Below, piece by piece: positions 1 through 7,239 of a stretch of DNA of 16,336 nt. The stretch comes from Casp-actino8 sp032118015 (GTDB taxonomy: Bacteria; Actinomycetota; Acidimicrobiia; Acidimicrobiales; Ilumatobacteraceae), in assembly GCA_032118015.1 (NCBI GenBank), contig JAULYE010000030.1:1-16336 (forward strand), in the 5' to 3' direction. Under the pieces are notes generated by a model. That model was not told the origin of the DNA, made no database searches, and saw only the letters and a program-made list of their open reading frames with translations. Every line of letters begins with the position of its first letter. Position 1 is the first letter of the stretch. Both the position numbers and the translations under genes were made by a program.

Positions 1-794
1 AGAGGGAATCGATTTGTGTAGAGCAGGTACGCAGCGCGATGCAAGGCGACCACCGTCTTGCCGGTGCCTGGGCCACCTTGGACGACGAGCACGCCGGCTT
101 GAGGCGAGCGGATGATTTCGTCCTGTTCGGCCTGAATCGTGGCCACGATGTCACCGAGTTGGCCGGTGCGGCCGCGCTCGATCGATGCCAGCAGAGTCGA
201 ATAGCCGCGCAGACCTGAACCGCTGTGCACGACGGATCCATCGGATGATCCAGTGCCGCCTACATCGCCATCGAGACCTTCGTCGTGACCGATACCGAGA
301 TGCCCCTCGCCGAAGAGCTCATCTTCGATGCCGAGCAACGTCGAGCCTTGGACCGCGAAGTGGCGTCGGCGTGCCAGGCCCATTGGGTCGCGCCCTGTCG
401 CGCGATAGAACGGTTCAACCACAGGGGCTCGCCAATCGACAACGACGGGTTCTCGCTTGTCATCGGACACAGCCAGACGTCCAATGTGGAAGCTCTCGAT
501 CGCACCATCTTCTCTGCCATCAGAACGTCCCAGCGTTGCAGCTTCATCGTCGGTGAGGTGTCGGTCGATCCGGCCGAAAACGAGTGCTGCATCACCAAGG
601 TCGAGATCTGTGAGACGTTTCACCAATGCGTCGTCGATCGCATTGCGCTCGAAGCGGTTCTGCATCGTGCCGCCCATACCTGATTCGGTGAGGCCACGCA
701 TTTTCCACGCGTCCTCGCGGCTGCGTTCGAGGCAGGCGTACGCGTGGTCGATGTAGGCCTGTTCTTCAGCGAAATCGGGGTGTCGATCAGTCAT
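1..794 (-). CDS. helD: HelD-like UvrD/Rep-family helicase, N-terminal part (gene continues past left edge)
   Basis: Reading the minus strand from an ATG at 794 gives 264 codons with no stop up to the window edge, so the C-terminal part and the stop codon are missing. The N-terminus has a helical region with the arginine-rich stretch DWRAPVVEPFYRATGRDP followed by GLARRRHF, typical of actinobacterial HelD-type proteins. Near residues 240-247 is a Walker A motif (GGPGTGKT) followed by VVALHRAAYLLYT, the superfamily 1 helicase motif I. In this family the protein is an ATP-driven motor that binds RNA polymerase and releases stalled or inactive complexes; it is often annotated 'UvrD-like helicase' or 'AAA family ATPase'. 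An AGG lies about 7 bases before the ATG. The gene is divergent from the YbaK-like gene, with 96 bases between start codons. The family is sure; the HelD role rather than a DNA-repair helicase is inferred from the N-terminal motifs. Confidence 0.85.
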   Translation of the reverse strand, partial: MTDRHPDFAEEQAYIDHAYACLERSREDAWKMRGLTESGMGGTMQNRFERNAIDDALVKRLTDLDLGDAALVFGRIDRHLTDDEAATLGRSDGREDGAIESFHIGRLAVSDDKREPVVVDWRAPVVEPFYRATGRDPMGLARRRHFAVQGSTLLGIEDELFGEGHLGIGHDEGLDGDVGGTGSSDGSVVHSGSGLRGYSTLLASIERGRTGQLGDIVATIQAEQDEIIRSPQAGVLVVQGGPGTGKTVVALHRAAYLLYTNRFP

Positions 795-890
795 ACGGGT
801 ACCTGCGCGGTCCGTCGGGTGACGCACCGCAGTCCACACGAGGTTCGTCTACGCGTGGGATTTTCGGAGTTTCGGTACTCTACCGGGGCA

Positions 891-1412
891 ATGGGACAGA
901 CTTCTCGCCGAACACCCGATGGATCGACACCCGCTATTCGTGTTCTCTCCCAGTCTGGGATCGTCTTTCGGGTGCACTCGTTCGACACTGCGCTCGGCAC
1001 GGGTGATCACGGCTTCGGGCAAGCTGCAGCAGCGGCTCTCGGCGTACACGAAAACCGCGTCTTCAAGACGCTGTTGGTCGCAGTGCAGGGCGCGAGGTCG
1101 AGCACTCGTCATGCCGTCGGCATCGTGCCTGTGTCGGGGACGCTGTCCCTCAAGGCAATGGCCGCGGCGTTGGATGCCAAGCGCGTCGAAATGCTCGATG
1201 CTCCGACAGCCGAACGCCTGACGGGATATGTGGTTGGTGGAATCAGCCCACTCGGTCACAAGACGCGTTTGCGCACCGTGATCGATGTATCCGCTTTCGA
1301 CCAAGAGACCATTTTCGTCTCCGGAGGAAAAAGAGGTGTGGACGTCGAATTGACGCCGCAGGACCTGGTGCAGATTGTGCAGGCAACGTCAGCAGCGATT
1401 GCCGATCACTGA
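891..1412 (+). CDS. ybaK: YbaK/EbsC-family aminoacyl-tRNA deacylase (Cys-tRNA(Pro) type)
   Basis: This 173-residue protein spans a whole YbaK domain. Such enzymes are cytosolic and hydrolyse mischarged tRNA, classically Cys-tRNA(Pro), as trans-editing factors. The sequence shows the expected order: TPAIRVLSQSGIVF at the N-terminus, the family lysine in RVFKTLLV (about residue 59), VPVSGTLSLKAMAAAL, then TGYVVGGISPLG, and VSGGKRGVDVEL near the end. The frame is open upstream to 744, but that extension does not resemble the family, so I chose the ATG at 891, preceded by GGGG four bases upstream. A TACTCT box at 876-881 lies 9 bases before the ATG, so the leader would be very short. The gene stands alone, divergent from helD and convergent with the cold-shock gene. 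The exact tRNA substrate cannot be read from the sequence. Confidence 0.9.
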   Translation: MGQTSRRTPDGSTPAIRVLSQSGIVFRVHSFDTALGTGDHGFGQAAAAALGVHENRVFKTLLVAVQGARSSTRHAVGIVPVSGTLSLKAMAAALDAKRVEMLDAPTAERLTGYVVGGISPLGHKTRLRTVIDVSAFDQETIFVSGGKRGVDVELTPQDLVQIVQATSAAIADH

Positions 1413-1513
1413 GCCGAATCGATTCTCCCCGTATGAACTGAGTATCGATGAGCCAGCTCGCGATGGGCAGTCAGCCGCCTAGAAGCGTGCGATGGACTCG
1501 CAGGACTGCTGAG

Positions 1514-1729
1514 TCAGTCGAGTGAGCGGACGTCGCGGGCTTCGTCGCCCTTGCGACCAGGACCCACTTCGAACTCCACCTTTTGACCCTCTTGCAGGGT
1601 CTTGAATCCAGAGGACTGGATCTGGGAGAAGTGCACGAAAACATCGGGCCCGTCTTCACGGGAGATGAATCCATAACCCTTTTCCGCATTGAAAAACTTC
1701 ACTGTGCCGAGCGCCACGGTGGTACTCAT
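1514..1729 (-). CDS. cspA: Cold-shock protein, CspA family
   Basis: This 71-residue protein is a single cold-shock domain, a five-stranded beta barrel that binds single-stranded RNA or DNA and melts RNA structure. Both nucleic-acid-binding motifs are present: RNP1 as KGYGFI and RNP2 as VFVHF. The start GTVKFFNAEKGYGFI and the C-terminal region KVEFEVGPGRKGDEARDVRSL match the actinobacterial CspA type. The length is normal. The ATG at 1729 is preceded by AAGAGAG at suitable spacing. A possible -10 box (TAGGGT on the minus strand, 1766-1771) would give a leader of roughly 30 bases, much shorter than the long thermosensor leader of E. coli cspA. The gene is monocistronic and divergent from the thioesterase gene. 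Function beyond general RNA chaperone is not visible. Confidence 0.95.
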   Translation of the reverse strand: MSTTVALGTVKFFNAEKGYGFISREDGPDVFVHFSQIQSSGFKTLQEGQKVEFEVGPGRKGDEARDVRSLD

Positions 1730-1765
1730 TTCTCTCTTGAGCCAAGCAGTGTGCCTGACGCCTCC

Positions 1766-1771
1766 ACCCTA
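1766..1771 (-). promoter_or_regulatory. Possible -10 box of the cold-shock gene (TAGGGT)
   Basis: The minus strand reads TAGGGT, a TANNNT box, 36 bases upstream of the cold-shock ATG. No convincing -35 element is seen at 16-18 bases. The assignment is tentative. Confidence 0.3.
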
Positions 1772-1864
1772 TGCCGGGATTGGCATCATTGGCGCGAACG
1801 TGCCCGATGTTCTGAACAATTCCTGAGGGGACACATGTCCCAATGCCGAGCCTCAGGAGCCCAC

Positions 1865-1870
1865 TACGGT
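1865..1870 (+). promoter_or_regulatory. TANNNT -10 box for leaderless thioesterase mRNA
   Basis: TACGGT is followed by 7 bases and then the GTG start at 1878. The nearest Shine-Dalgarno-like AGGAG (1855-1859) ends 18 bases before the GTG, too far to serve it. This spacing is what a leaderless transcript beginning at the GTG would need. The same arrangement recurs at several other genes in this window. Confidence 0.4.
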
Positions 1871-1877
1871 CGATGGC

Positions 1878-2306
1878 GTGGACTCCTCGATCTCCCAATT
1901 CGATCCCCCGCGTGACCCAGGTGCCTACGTGTTCTCCCACGACATCCGTGTGCGGTTCGCCGAGACCGATGCCATGGGCATCGTCCATCACAGTCGCTAT
2001 CTGCCGTACCTGGAGGAGACCCGTGTCGAATATCTGCGGTCGATCGGCCACCCGTATACCGCCAATCGTGAGGCCGGCCTCGATGCCGCGGTGCTGGAGT
2101 GCCGACTGCGCTACCTCATTGCGCTGCGCTTCGACGACATCGTGACCATCTATCTGCGTCTCGCAGGGACGACCCGTGCCACGTTTTCCATCGAGTACTT
2201 GCTCACGGTCGCGGGTCGGCCGGCAACGCTGGCAGTGACTCAGCACGCCTTCGTCTCTGCCGAGGGTCGCCCACGCCGACTGCCCGAATGGCTGCGCGAT
2301 TTTTGA
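1878..2306 (+). CDS. YbgC/4HBT-type hotdog acyl-CoA thioesterase
   Basis: This 142-residue hotdog-fold protein probably hydrolyses acyl-CoA thioesters in the cytosol. The motif VRFAETDAMGIVHHSRYLPYLEETRVEYL (residues about 24-52) carries the 4HBT/YbgC catalytic aspartate (ETDAMG) and the conserved HH-YL helix. Downstream, ECRLRYLIALRFDDIVTIYLRL and ATFSIEYLL are the strands expected of the family. Length is typical of a single-domain enzyme. The start is GTG: an in-frame TGA at 1824 and no ATG or other plausible start between leave this as the first candidate. The gene is alone, with the GT25 gene converging from the right. Substrate chain length or aromatic specificity cannot be deduced; there are no tol-pal genes beside it, so it need not be a true YbgC. 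Confidence 0.88.
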   Translation: MDSSISQFDPPRDPGAYVFSHDIRVRFAETDAMGIVHHSRYLPYLEETRVEYLRSIGHPYTANREAGLDAAVLECRLRYLIALRFDDIVTIYLRLAGTTRATFSIEYLLTVAGRPATLAVTQHAFVSAEGRPRRLPEWLRDF

Positions 2307-2311
2307 GTCGG

Positions 2312-2325
2312 TTCGGGATGCCGAA
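2312..2325 (+). terminator. Weak hairpin just after the thioesterase stop
   Basis: TTCGG-GATG-CCGAA forms a 5-bp stem with a 4-base loop, starting 6 bases after the thioesterase stop codon. No T-run follows, so it is at best a weak or factor-dependent terminator. Confidence 0.25.
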
Positions 2326-2362
2326 AAGAACATCGACTCCTGTCGAGATCTTCGGTGGGGCC

Positions 2363-2426
2363 TTCATCTCTGTCCACCTTCATTTCTGTCCGCCTTCATC
2401 TCTGTCCACCTTCATCTCTGTCCAGA
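2363..2426. repeat. 16-bp tandem repeat, four copies
   Basis: Four head-to-tail 16-base units fill 2363-2378, 2379-2394, 2395-2410 and 2411-2426. Units 1 and 3 are identical (TTCATCTCTGTCCACC). Unit 2 differs at two positions (TTCATTTCTGTCCGCC) and unit 4 differs only in its last bases (TTCATCTCTGTCCAGA). A decayed piece, ATCTCTGT, follows at 2430-2437. The array lies between the convergent thioesterase and GT25-like genes. The GT25 stop codon (2412-2414) is inside the last unit. A 16-base period is not a multiple of 3, so the array cannot encode a regular peptide repeat. Confidence 0.9.
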
Positions 2427-3173
2427 TGAATCTCTGTGGGTCCGGGCCAGCCAGTCTGCATGGATGTCGGAACGGTCCGGCCACTGCCAGGCTCGATTTC
2501 TCGGCGAACGCACGAACACATTCGGAGTGATCTTTTCTGCTCTCAAGAATGCGACATCGAGTGGATCATCACCAGGACCCAACGCTTCCAGTATCTGATC
2601 AACCGCAGCGCGCCGCAAGAGAAATGCATGTGCGCCTACGAATCGTGGCTGAATGGGCTGAATCTTCTTGAGAGGACCAATCCTCACACGACTCGTGGCC
2701 GCTTCTGCGACCCGTTTAGGAAGCCTGATCACGTAGCCGAAAAAGTTCAGTTGTGCCTTCCAAATGAACCGACCGAACCAACCCAAACGAATTGCAAGAG
2801 CCTCCTTGCCTGCATTTTCGATCTCCTGAAGCACATGTCGACGAAATCTAGGCAGAAGAATCGCGTCATCTTCCAGAATCAAGATCCATTCAGAATCGAC
2901 GGGTTGCCGAACAGCTGTCACGATTGACGACCACAGACCGAGTTCCGCAGGAGACAACGCAGAATCGGGGAACTCGAGCCTCCCCCGCTCGCGGTCGTGA
3001 GCGCTGAACCGATGCGCTGTGATGCGGTGCAACCTGCACATACGACTCACCCGCCGCCAGCGATCCGGACGGGAATCCAAGTTGATGACGATGCACGTCA
3101 CGAGTTCTGAAAAATTGTGTGCACGTACCATGAGCGTTGATTCACCTCTTCTGATGCGCCGCGTTGTAGACAT
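2412..3173 (-). CDS. GT25-like glycosyltransferase (LPS/envelope glycan type)
   Basis: This 253-residue protein resembles glycosyltransferase family 25. Near residues 28-42 is CIVINLDSRPDRWRRV, the family's N-terminal strand and loop. Residues about 97-105 read ILILEDDAIL, with the acidic EDD that in GT-A enzymes holds the metal and nucleotide-sugar. There is no signal peptide or membrane segment, so it is probably cytosolic or peripheral. Two starts are possible: ATG 3173, with GGTGA very close upstream, or ATG 3131 (MVRAHN), with GAGGTGA about 10 bases upstream; family similarity begins after the second, so the protein may be 239 residues. It follows the GT-C gene by 48 bases and ends the cluster. 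Its last codons enter a 16-bp tandem repeat, so the C-terminus (SSGQR) may be recently altered. Sugar and acceptor are unknown. Confidence 0.75.
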   Translation of the reverse strand: MSTTRRIRRGESTLMVRAHNFSELVTCIVINLDSRPDRWRRVSRMCRLHRITAHRFSAHDRERGRLEFPDSALSPAELGLWSSIVTAVRQPVDSEWILILEDDAILLPRFRRHVLQEIENAGKEALAIRLGWFGRFIWKAQLNFFGYVIRLPKRVAEAATSRVRIGPLKKIQPIQPRFVGAHAFLLRRAAVDQILEALGPGDDPLDVAFLRAEKITPNVFVRSPRNRAWQWPDRSDIHADWLARTHRDSSGQR

Positions 3174-3175
3174 TC

Positions 3176-3190
3176 TTCACCACAGGTGAA
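3176..3190. promoter_or_regulatory. Short inverted repeat before the GT25-like gene
   Basis: TTCACC-ACA-GGTGAA is a perfect 6-bp inverted repeat with a 3-base centre, immediately upstream of the ATG at 3173. It could be an operator, or an mRNA hairpin masking the nearby GGTGA ribosome-binding sequence. Function is inferred from position only. Confidence 0.3.
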
Positions 3191-3221
3191 CTCACATCGA
3201 TGCATTCGAGGTGATCGACCC

Positions 3222-4643
3222 CTATTTGGACCACAACTGAACCGACAATGGACCTCTGCTGAATCGTTCGAGCATGTGCGGAAATCTCACCATCAATCGA
3301 TCGACATCTTCACGGTCGATGACTCGCCATTCATCCTCCAAGAGTCCAACGATCCACAGTCGTTCGGGATCGATGATCTCACCTGTCACCGCCGTCATGG
3401 ATTCTCCAGTCTTCGACCAATGGGACAGAACAAGGAAGCCGTCCTGTCCATCACCCCAATTCTCTCGCAAGGTGATCAACTGGTACCTGGGGATGGTGAT
3501 GACTGCATCGCCATCCTGTCCACGAGATTCGATTTCATCGATCGCCCAGCGAAAATCATGATTCGGTGGCAAGGTATGTGACCTCCACACAGCCGACACC
3601 AAAAGGCAGCATGCCGCCAATCCCCCAATGGCAATCTTGCGACTTTTGCCACGGAAGATCGTGGCGGCACCAACAATGCCGACGCACAGAAGTGGAATCG
3701 AAGCCACGAGATATCGATCCACAAACATCGGCTGAACATAGATACTGACCAAAGCCAAACCGATGAAGCCCCACAGGGCGATCAGAACGAGGGCCATGGA
3801 CTTCCAAAATTGTCGATCGAGGAAGACTCCGACGCACACAACACCGGTGGCAATTCCATACACAATGGCTGTCGGGGCTCCTCCTATTGCATTCACGGAC
3901 TCTTCGATGAATCGGTCCAAATCCAATGGAGGCACCCAGTTGATCTGATCTCGACGCCTGAGAAAAGCCGGCACAAAGGGAGCGAACACGATGACGGCAA
4001 CGAAGGCTGCGAGAGCGAGTCGTCTCACCATCATTCGAGTCGGCTCGGCGATGATCAGGGCAGCAAATATGCCGATCTGAACGGGACTGGAGCTGAGCAT
4101 CATTGCACAGGACAACCCCGTCACCATTCCCAAAAGAATCGCACTCCGACGGTCGTGACGTCGCAATAGATCACTCGCAAGAACCAACGCCCAGACCGTC
4201 GCTGCCATGACCAATGTGTGCCCGCGGATTTGGAGAGTCCATCTGAGGACGAAGGGGTTGACGACGAAGACCACAATTGCACCTGTTGCGACCAATGTGT
4301 CGTAGTACCGACGGACCAGGTGCCAGACGCCATGAATCGCGAGGATGGTGCCAAGAGCGGATAGCCCGCGCGCCATCCAAGGTCCTGCAAACGCTTTCTC
4401 CCAGATCCAGAGCACGATGTAGTACGGACCGAGGTTCGCCTCTTTTCGCACAAGTGACCGGGCCAGCTCGTACAAAGACAACTGGGACTGACGAAACGAA
4501 AACGCCTCGTCGTACCACATCGAGTATCGGTTCCCCATGACGATCCAGTACACCGCCACCCCGACCGACAATATCCAGGGCGTGAACTTCCATCTCTGCC
4601 CCAAGATCATCTGCCCAGGGGTCCCATCGGCTCGTCCAGGCAC
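3222..4643 (-). CDS. GT-C fold membrane glycosyltransferase (GT39/mannosyltransferase-like)
   Basis: This 473-residue protein has a lumenal-type acidic pair in MWYDEAFSF (D45/E46) right after the first membrane segment. That is the hallmark of GT-C enzymes that use polyprenyl-phosphate sugars on the outer face of the membrane. Roughly nine or ten hydrophobic segments follow, for example WILSVGVAVYWIVM, GAIVVFVVNPFVL, LALAAFVAVIVFAPFVPAF and ASIPLLCVGIVGAATIF. The loop RRRDQINWVPPLDLDRF and a soluble C-terminal domain of about 110 residues resemble actinobacterial mannosyltransferase-like proteins. The start is GTG at 4643, with a TANNNT box 6 bases upstream; an ATG at 4610 (residue 12) is the alternative. 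The gene lies 23 bases after the carboxypeptidase stop, in the same direction. It may add a sugar to a glycan, lipid or protein; the substrate is not visible. Confidence 0.8.
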   Translation of the reverse strand: MPGRADGTPGQMILGQRWKFTPWILSVGVAVYWIVMGNRYSMWYDEAFSFRQSQLSLYELARSLVRKEANLGPYYIVLWIWEKAFAGPWMARGLSALGTILAIHGVWHLVRRYYDTLVATGAIVVFVVNPFVLRWTLQIRGHTLVMAATVWALVLASDLLRRHDRRSAILLGMVTGLSCAMMLSSSPVQIGIFAALIIAEPTRMMVRRLALAAFVAVIVFAPFVPAFLRRRDQINWVPPLDLDRFIEESVNAIGGAPTAIVYGIATGVVCVGVFLDRQFWKSMALVLIALWGFIGLALVSIYVQPMFVDRYLVASIPLLCVGIVGAATIFRGKSRKIAIGGLAACCLLVSAVWRSHTLPPNHDFRWAIDEIESRGQDGDAVITIPRYQLITLRENWGDGQDGFLVLSHWSKTGESMTAVTGEIIDPERLWIVGLLEDEWRVIDREDVDRLMVRFPHMLERFSRGPLSVQLWSK

Positions 4644-4649
4644 CTTCGG

Positions 4650-4655
4650 AGCCTA
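4650..4655 (-). promoter_or_regulatory. TANNNT -10 box upstream of the GT-C gene
   Basis: The minus strand reads TAGGCT, then 6 bases (CCGAAG), then the GTG start at 4643. No Shine-Dalgarno sequence is evident. A leaderless internal promoter would let the two glycosyltransferase genes be transcribed apart from the upstream pair. Confidence 0.4.
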
Positions 4656-4666
4656 GTTTCCTCGAA

Positions 4667-5518
4667 TCAGGAATGATGTTTGGATAGCGACTCGGAAACC
4701 ATCAATACTGACTTTGCGTGCATGACGGCTTCATCGGTGCTGAGCGTCGGGCCGAGTTCGACGATGAACGACACAGCATCGAATGTGCGGCGATGCCAGG
4801 TAGCTGCGACCCCCGTGTACGTGCCACCTTCGACGGCCAGCAACGGCAACCCTGTCAGGCTGGCATACAACTCTCGAACCTCGCGGTCTTTTCCGTTCGA
4901 CGGCGGCACCCGATACACATCCTGGTGATACCAGATGGTGAGATCCGGCTGCAGCCAGGAAATGAAGTCGATCATCGCCCGGGTTTCGGGTTCGCTCGCG
5001 GGCCCAGTCCCTGCGTATTCGTAGTCACCCGCCTGCTGTAGCGGAGCCCAGCCGAAGGGAAAGTTGCGGTTGAGGTCTACCTGACGGGCGTTGTGACGCG
5101 TCCCGGCCACGATCCCATCGGGGTTGCCTGTTGGCATCAACCACAGGTCGATGACTCCCACCTCGTCGATATCAGATGGCGACATCTGCGCAAGCACATC
5201 AACGATGTCGAGACCTGCAGGCTCGTTGCCATGAATCGATCCGATCACAAGAACCACGACGCGATCCGTATTGTCGCTCTTCGCCATCGCACCCACCACA
5301 TCCGTTCGGCGCCAGATCTCCATCAGGCGACCCTCCACCGATGTACCGATCACTGCCCGTTCGATCGGGCTCTTGGGCGCCTGTATCACCGCGGTCACCG
5401 TGGGTCCGAGAACAGGTGTGGCCGTCGGTGATGAATTCGTTCCGCCCGCACATCCGGCAAGGATCATTGCCCCGATCACACTCGCCGAGACGGCCCACAT
5501 GGTGCGCGTGCGGGTCAC
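4667..5518 (-). CDS. M14-family zinc carboxypeptidase lipoprotein (MpaA-like)
   Basis: This 283-residue protein starts with a lipoprotein signal (hydrophobic segment, then LAGC with the lipidated Cys at residue 23) and a low-complexity linker, so it should be anchored outside the cytoplasmic membrane. The M14 metallopeptidase site is complete: HGNE gives zinc ligands H96 and E99, R145 and N150-R151 lie in NARQVDLNRNF, H198 in WYHQD is the third zinc ligand, and E254 in FIVELGP is the general base. The GTRxNARxVDLNRNFP layout is closest to the MpaA type, which trims murein tripeptide, so a cell-wall peptide substrate is plausible but not proven. The GTG start overlaps the stop of the upstream IlvX-like gene by four bases (GTGA), which implies translational coupling. 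Confidence 0.88.
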   Translation of the reverse strand: MTRTRTMWAVSASVIGAMILAGCAGGTNSSPTATPVLGPTVTAVIQAPKSPIERAVIGTSVEGRLMEIWRRTDVVGAMAKSDNTDRVVVLVIGSIHGNEPAGLDIVDVLAQMSPSDIDEVGVIDLWLMPTGNPDGIVAGTRHNARQVDLNRNFPFGWAPLQQAGDYEYAGTGPASEPETRAMIDFISWLQPDLTIWYHQDVYRVPPSNGKDREVRELYASLTGLPLLAVEGGTYTGVAATWHRRTFDAVSFIVELGPTLSTDEAVMHAKSVLMVSESLSKHHS

Positions 5519-7083
5519 AACACCGCTTCGATGAGTCGGGGTCCGCGCTGGTTCATCGCCGACTGAAAGGCAGCAGAGAACTCTTCGACTGTCGTCACTC
5601 GTACTGCTTCGACTCCCATACCGCCAGCGATCTGAACCCAGTCGAGATCGGGCTTGGAGAGATCGAACATCGACAGCGCGGTGCGATCCCCTTCGGACAT
5701 CAGCTCCGTTGCGCCCGTGCGTGCCAATTCGATCTGCAAGATTGCATAGGCACGGTTGGAAAAAATCACAGTTGTCACATCCAAGTTCTCACGAGCTTGT
5801 GTCCACAAAGACTGCACGGTGTACATCGCACCGCCGTCACCGTGCAAACACACCACTTTACGATCCGGACACGCAACGGCGGCACCTCCTGCAAGCGGCA
5901 GCCCTTGACCAATCGAGCCCCCGGTCAAGGACAGATGATCGAACGGCCGAGCACCCGCAAGGGCTGTCCCGGGTCCAAGACTGTTGGTGGCACCTTCATC
6001 AGAGACGATGGAGTTGTCGGGCAGATAGCGCGCCACCACGGCACCGATCGCAAACTGGTCGAGACGACCCGTCGGTTCATCAGGCAATGACAGTGCAGCG
6101 GTGCGCGCAACACCATCATGTGCCCCGAGCGAATCGGCGAGAGCTCTCAGCGCTGCAGGTCCATCCTCATGCGGGTGAGCGAGATATGTGATCGTCGTGT
6201 GTTCGGCCGTGCACCAACTCGGTTTCCCCGGATAGGCGAAGAACGACACCGGCGGTTTCGCCCCGACGAGGATCAGATGATCGACCGTCGCCAAGGATTC
6301 GAGCAGCTGCTCCGCGAAATATGGGAGTCGCTCGACGATCGTGCGGCCCACACCGCGTTCGATACGTGGTGCGAACGTGTCGCACAGCAATCGTGCGCCT
6401 GTTGCAGCTGCAATACACCCGGCAGCGCGCAAACCATCACCGGTGAGAGACGGACCGCGCATCAGGATCGCTACGCGCTCTGCCCGGGCCTGCGCTGTTC
6501 TGATCATGCGTGCCACATGACTGATCGTTCGATCATCGACGGTGGACGGCACTGGTACGGGGAGCGGCGATGCACTCGACTCAGCGTCGAGCCACGCCAC
6601 ATCGGCTGGCAGGATGAGAGTAGCGATGTGTCCTGGCGCCTGTTGAGCTGCCTGCACAGCCCGTGCAGCATCTGTGGCGACCGTGAGTGGACTCGTCGAG
6701 GTGTGCACCCATCCCGATACCGGTCGGGCGAAGCCAACGATGTCACTCGCAAGTGGAGCGTCGTAGACGCTGTGGGTCGTGGCGTGATCGCCAACGATGT
6801 TGATGATCGGCGATGCTGCTCGCCGTGCGTTGTGCAAGTTGGCGAGACCGTTCGCCAGACCTGGACCGAGATGCAGCAGGGTGGCCGGGGGTGTGTCGGC
6901 CATGCGTGCGTAGCCGTCGGCCATACCCGTGACAACCCCTTCGAACAACCCAAGGACGGCGCGCATGCCGGGAACCCGGTCGAGCGCTGCCACGAAATGC
7001 ATTTCCGACGTTCCCGGGTTGGCGAAGCAGGTCGTGACACCGCAGTCCACCAAAGTGCGGACCAGGCTCTCGGCACCGTTCAT
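5515..7083 (-). CDS. ilvX: IlvX-like thiamine-diphosphate enzyme (acetolactate-synthase-like family)
   Basis: This 522-residue enzyme has the three domains of ThDP-dependent decarboxylases and synthases. The N-terminal PYR domain begins MNGAESLVRTLVDCGV, then CFANPGTSEMHFVAALD, with the cofactor-activating glutamate in LFEGVVTGMADGYARM (E48). The C-terminal PP domain has the GDG...N cofactor/Mg motif (GDGGAMYT at 415, N443). It closely resembles mycobacterial IlvX, often labelled acetohydroxyacid synthase. However, the segment after the motif reads NRAYAILQIELART, as in benzoylformate-decarboxylase-like members, and the AHAS motif GMVRQWQ is absent, so branched-chain amino acid synthesis is doubtful. 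I chose ATG 7083 because GGGAG precedes it at 5 bases and mycobacterial IlvX starts MNGA; ATG 7122, 13 codons upstream, lacks a ribosome site. No small regulatory subunit gene is nearby. The true substrate is unknown. Confidence 0.85.
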   Translation of the reverse strand: MNGAESLVRTLVDCGVTTCFANPGTSEMHFVAALDRVPGMRAVLGLFEGVVTGMADGYARMADTPPATLLHLGPGLANGLANLHNARRAASPIINIVGDHATTHSVYDAPLASDIVGFARPVSGWVHTSTSPLTVATDAARAVQAAQQAPGHIATLILPADVAWLDAESSASPLPVPVPSTVDDRTISHVARMIRTAQARAERVAILMRGPSLTGDGLRAAGCIAAATGARLLCDTFAPRIERGVGRTIVERLPYFAEQLLESLATVDHLILVGAKPPVSFFAYPGKPSWCTAEHTTITYLAHPHEDGPAALRALADSLGAHDGVARTAALSLPDEPTGRLDQFAIGAVVARYLPDNSIVSDEGATNSLGPGTALAGARPFDHLSLTGGSIGQGLPLAGGAAVACPDRKVVCLHGDGGAMYTVQSLWTQARENLDVTTVIFSNRAYAILQIELARTGATELMSEGDRTALSMFDLSKPDLDWVQIAGGMGVEAVRVTTVEEFSAAFQSAMNQRGPRLIEAVL

Positions 7084-7225
7084 CGTCTCTCCCATCCCAG
7101 CATCGACATTGCGTCTATTCATTCTTGCCGAACAACTCGAGCCTGCGATGGGTGCAGAGTCAGTTGTGTCACCTCCAGATGAAGGATTTCCCAGCGGGTC
7201 TTCGCATCACCTGGCGAGTCCTGTT

Positions 7226-7231
7226 TAGTCT
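7226..7231 (+). promoter_or_regulatory. TANNNT -10 box for the HPt gene
   Basis: TAGTCT is followed by 8 bases and then ATG 7240. A purine-rich GAGCAGAG fills the gap, so either a leaderless or a near-leaderless message is possible. Confidence 0.35.
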
Positions 7232-7239
7232 GAGCAGAG

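Noticed and set aside
185..683. Plus-strand open frames opposite the left-edge gene
   Set aside because: The minus-strand frame encodes a recognisable HelD-like N-terminus with Walker A; the plus-strand frames have no recognisable content.
744..890. N-terminal extension of the YbaK-like protein back to the ATG at 744
   Set aside because: The added 49 residues overlap the helD start region and its promoter and do not resemble the family; ATG 891 gives the normal length.
1496..1523. Terminator hairpin at the end of the cold-shock gene
   Set aside because: The 9-bp stem needs a 4-base bulge, lies partly inside the coding region and has no T-run.
2363..2426. CRISPR array
   Set aside because: The units are only 16 bases and directly adjoining, with no spacers, no leader and no cas genes nearby.
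5515..7083. Genuine acetohydroxyacid synthase large subunit (ilvB)
   Set aside because: The GMVRQWQ-type segment and a neighbouring ilvN/ilvC are absent; the sequence fits the IlvX/benzoylformate-decarboxylase-like side of the family.
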